Positions 62,575 to 64,000 of a DNA stretch of 64,000 nt are shown in pieces (the first letter of the stretch is position 1; every line of letters begins with the position of its first letter). This stretch comes from Lewinella sp038528965 (GTDB lineage: Bacteria; Bacteroidota; Bacteroidia; Chitinophagales; Saprospiraceae), in contig JBCBEC010000029.1 in assembly GCA_038528965.1 (NCBI GenBank), positions 1 to 64,000 of the forward strand. The letters run 5' to 3'. Position numbers and translations under genes: made by a program. The notes beneath the pieces are model-generated. The model was not told the origin of the DNA. It ran no database searches and saw only the letters and a program-made list of their open reading frames with translations.

Positions 62575-64000
62575 TTACGCCTCCTTCATAGAAAGTTGAA
62601 TACGCTTCCGCGCGCGGTCAACCGAGATGACGCGGACCTGGACTTGTTGATTTAAGCTCACCACATCCGCCGGATTTTTGACGAAACGGTTAGCCAACTG
62701 GCTAATGTGTACCAAGCCATTCTCCTTTATTCCAATATCGACAAAAGCTCCAAAATTGGTCACGTTAGTCACGATGCCAGGAAGTCGCATACCTTCCTGC
62801 ACATCATCAATCGTATTGATATTAGCAAACTGGAAAGACTTGGCCTCTCCGCGAGGATCCAAGCCCGGCTTCGCCAGCTCAGACATGATATCTTTCAGGG
62901 TTGGCAAACCCACTTCTTCGTTGGTGTAGCGCCGCAATTCAATCTGCTTGCGCAAATCTCCACGCTGAATCAGGTCGGTAACCTGTACCCCTAGGTCTTT
63001 GGCCATTTGTTCAACCAGCGTGTAGCGCTCGGGGTGCACAGCGGTATTGTCTAGCGGATTCTTACCGTCGCGGATCCTCAGGAAGCCCGCGCATTGCTCA
63101 AAGGCCTTATCGCCCAGGCGAGTCACCTTCTTCAAGGTTTTTCGGTTCTGAAAAGGACCATTTTCACTGCGGTAATCCACAATGTTTTGTGCTAGTACGG
63201 GGCCCAGGCCTGAGACATAGTTCAAGAGGTGTTTGCTAGCGGTATTCAGGTTAATGCCCACGGCGTTTACACTGCTTTCCACCGTGCGGTCCAGACTATC
63301 CTTTAACATGCCCTGGTGTACATCGTGCTGGTACTGTCCTACTCCAATGCTCTTGGGATCAATCTTGACCAACTCCGCCAGTGGGTCCATCAAGCGGCGA
63401 CCGATGGAAATGGCACCACGCACCGTGAGGTCTAGCTCGGGGAATTCTTCGCGCGCCGCCTCGGAGGCAGAATAGATCGAAGCACCCGCTTCATTGACAG
63501 AAAAGATCTCCACTCGCCGGTCAAAATTGATGCCGCTGCAGAGGCTCATCGTTTCCCGACCGGCGGTACCGTTGCCTACGGCAATTGCCTCCAGCCCGTA
63601 ACGATCTACCAGATCCTCCACCAGGTAACGTGCCTCCGCGCTTTTGCTCTGCGGCGGGTGCGGATACATAGTCGTATGGTACAAGAGATTACCACTGGCA
63701 TCCAAGCAAACGACTTTGCAGCCGGTACGGAAGCCAGGATCGATACCCAAAGTAGGTCGTTGCCCCAAGGGTGCTGTTAGTAGCAACTGACGTAGGTTAT
63801 TGGTGAAGACCTCGATGGCCTCCTTATCGGCGCGCTCCTTTGCGATCTTACGGAATTCTGTTTCAATACTTGGTGCTAGTAGGCGCTGGTAACCGTCTTC
63901 CAAGGCCTCCTTGACCTGATCCGTGGCCTCGGTATATCCTTTCAGGTATTTGCGTTCTAAATCTCCAAGAACGGCTTCGTCCTCCGGGGCAATGATGACG
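62575..64000 (-). CDS. tex: Tex-family RNA-binding transcription accessory protein (5' end beyond window)
   Basis: The frame is open to the window end (from about 63903 the sequence continues upstream as IIAPEDEAVLGDLERKYLKG), so only the C-terminal two thirds are present. Domains: a YqgF-like nuclease fold (TLGIDPGFRTGCKVVCLD), helix-hairpin-helix (LLNYVSGLGPVLAQNIVDYR), HhH-like KKVTRLGDKAFEQCAGFLRI, and a C-terminal S1 RNA-binding domain (VTNFGAFVDIGIKENGLVHI). The order and motifs are those of Tex, conserved in most bacteria. Full-length Tex is about 750 residues; about 470 are visible. It binds nucleic acid and affects transcription; its exact role varies. Confidence 0.9.
   Translation of the reverse strand, partial: VIIAPEDEAVLGDLERKYLKGYTEATDQVKEALEDGYQRLLAPSIETEFRKIAKERADKEAIEVFTNNLRQLLLTAPLGQRPTLGIDPGFRTGCKVVCLDASGNLLYHTTMYPHPPQSKSAEARYLVEDLVDRYGLEAIAVGNGTAGRETMSLCSGINFDRRVEIFSVNEAGASIYSASEAAREEFPELDLTVRGAISIGRRLMDPLAELVKIDPKSIGVGQYQHDVHQGMLKDSLDRTVESSVNAVGINLNTASKHLLNYVSGLGPVLAQNIVDYRSENGPFQNRKTLKKVTRLGDKAFEQCAGFLRIRDGKNPLDNTAVHPERYTLVEQMAKDLGVQVTDLIQRGDLRKQIELRRYTNEEVGLPTLKDIMSELAKPGLDPRGEAKSFQFANINTIDDVQEGMRLPGIVTNVTNFGAFVDIGIKENGLVHISQLANRFVKNPADVVSLNQQVQVRVISVDRARKRIQLSMKEA

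Noticed and set aside
1..64000. tRNA, rRNA, CRISPR arrays or replication origin
   Set aside because: No cloverleaf-like, rRNA-like or regularly spaced short-repeat sequence was recognised by eye; a covariance-model scan would be needed to exclude small RNAs.

Overview
The window reads as chromosome of a free-living Bacteroidota, most likely of the Saprospiria/Lewinella type. That placement is inference; no rRNA is present. The reasons are type IX secretion (T9SS) cargo with gliding-motility-type and type A C-terminal domains, a giant SprB-repeat protein, a hybrid two-component system with an AraC-type output, many short lipoproteins, and dispersed palindromic repeats with an IS200-like REP-associated transposase. 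Gene density is moderate and both strands are used. I saw no tRNA, rRNA, CRISPR array or replication origin.

Region 1 (1-9540): the tail of an IS481-like transposase and an imperfect repeat that can fold on itself, then a CHU_C-type surface protein. Next comes a minus-strand run of small genes: a nuclease A inhibitor-like protein, a FlaR-like P-loop kinase, a DUF6624 protein and a SUKH (SMI1/KNR4) protein. Two oxidoreductases (OYE and SDR) are flanked by inverted copies of a 47-bp repeat. An SGNH-fold exported protein follows, then a decayed fragment of a second SGNH hydrolase.

Region 2 (9526-24545): a PcfJ-domain protein, a calcium-binding FG-GAP/VCBS T9SS cargo protein, a saccharopine-dehydrogenase-like reductase, a lipoprotein, a frameshifted remnant of a bile acid:sodium symporter (BASS) protein, an aminotransferase, a three-gene envelope operon (alginate-export-like porin, exported propeller-like protein, Ig-like lipoprotein), a short Crp/Fnr regulator and a GNAT acetyltransferase.

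Region 3 (24545-52960): an M20 amidohydrolase diverges from a hybrid two-component sensor whose reading frame is broken by one TAG codon. Downstream on the same strand is the most striking part of the window, a 22-kb run of four exported proteins: an outer-membrane-barrel-like protein, a 2011-residue acidic beta-rich protein, a five-domain fibronectin III protein, and a roughly 4005-residue SprB-repeat adhesin with about 42 repeats. I could find no lysine in a stretch of about 2,765 residues of the adhesin. The four genes probably build one cell-surface apparatus; this is inference from order, strand, spacing and export signals.

Region 4 (52960-64000): a seven-bladed WD40 lipoprotein, an unknown small protein, a serine hydrolase, a sortilin/BNR-type propeller protein, a RAYT transposase carrying a perfect REP-like palindrome inside its own coding sequence, a tandem pair of exported paralogues of unknown function, and the C-terminal two thirds of Tex, which runs off the window.
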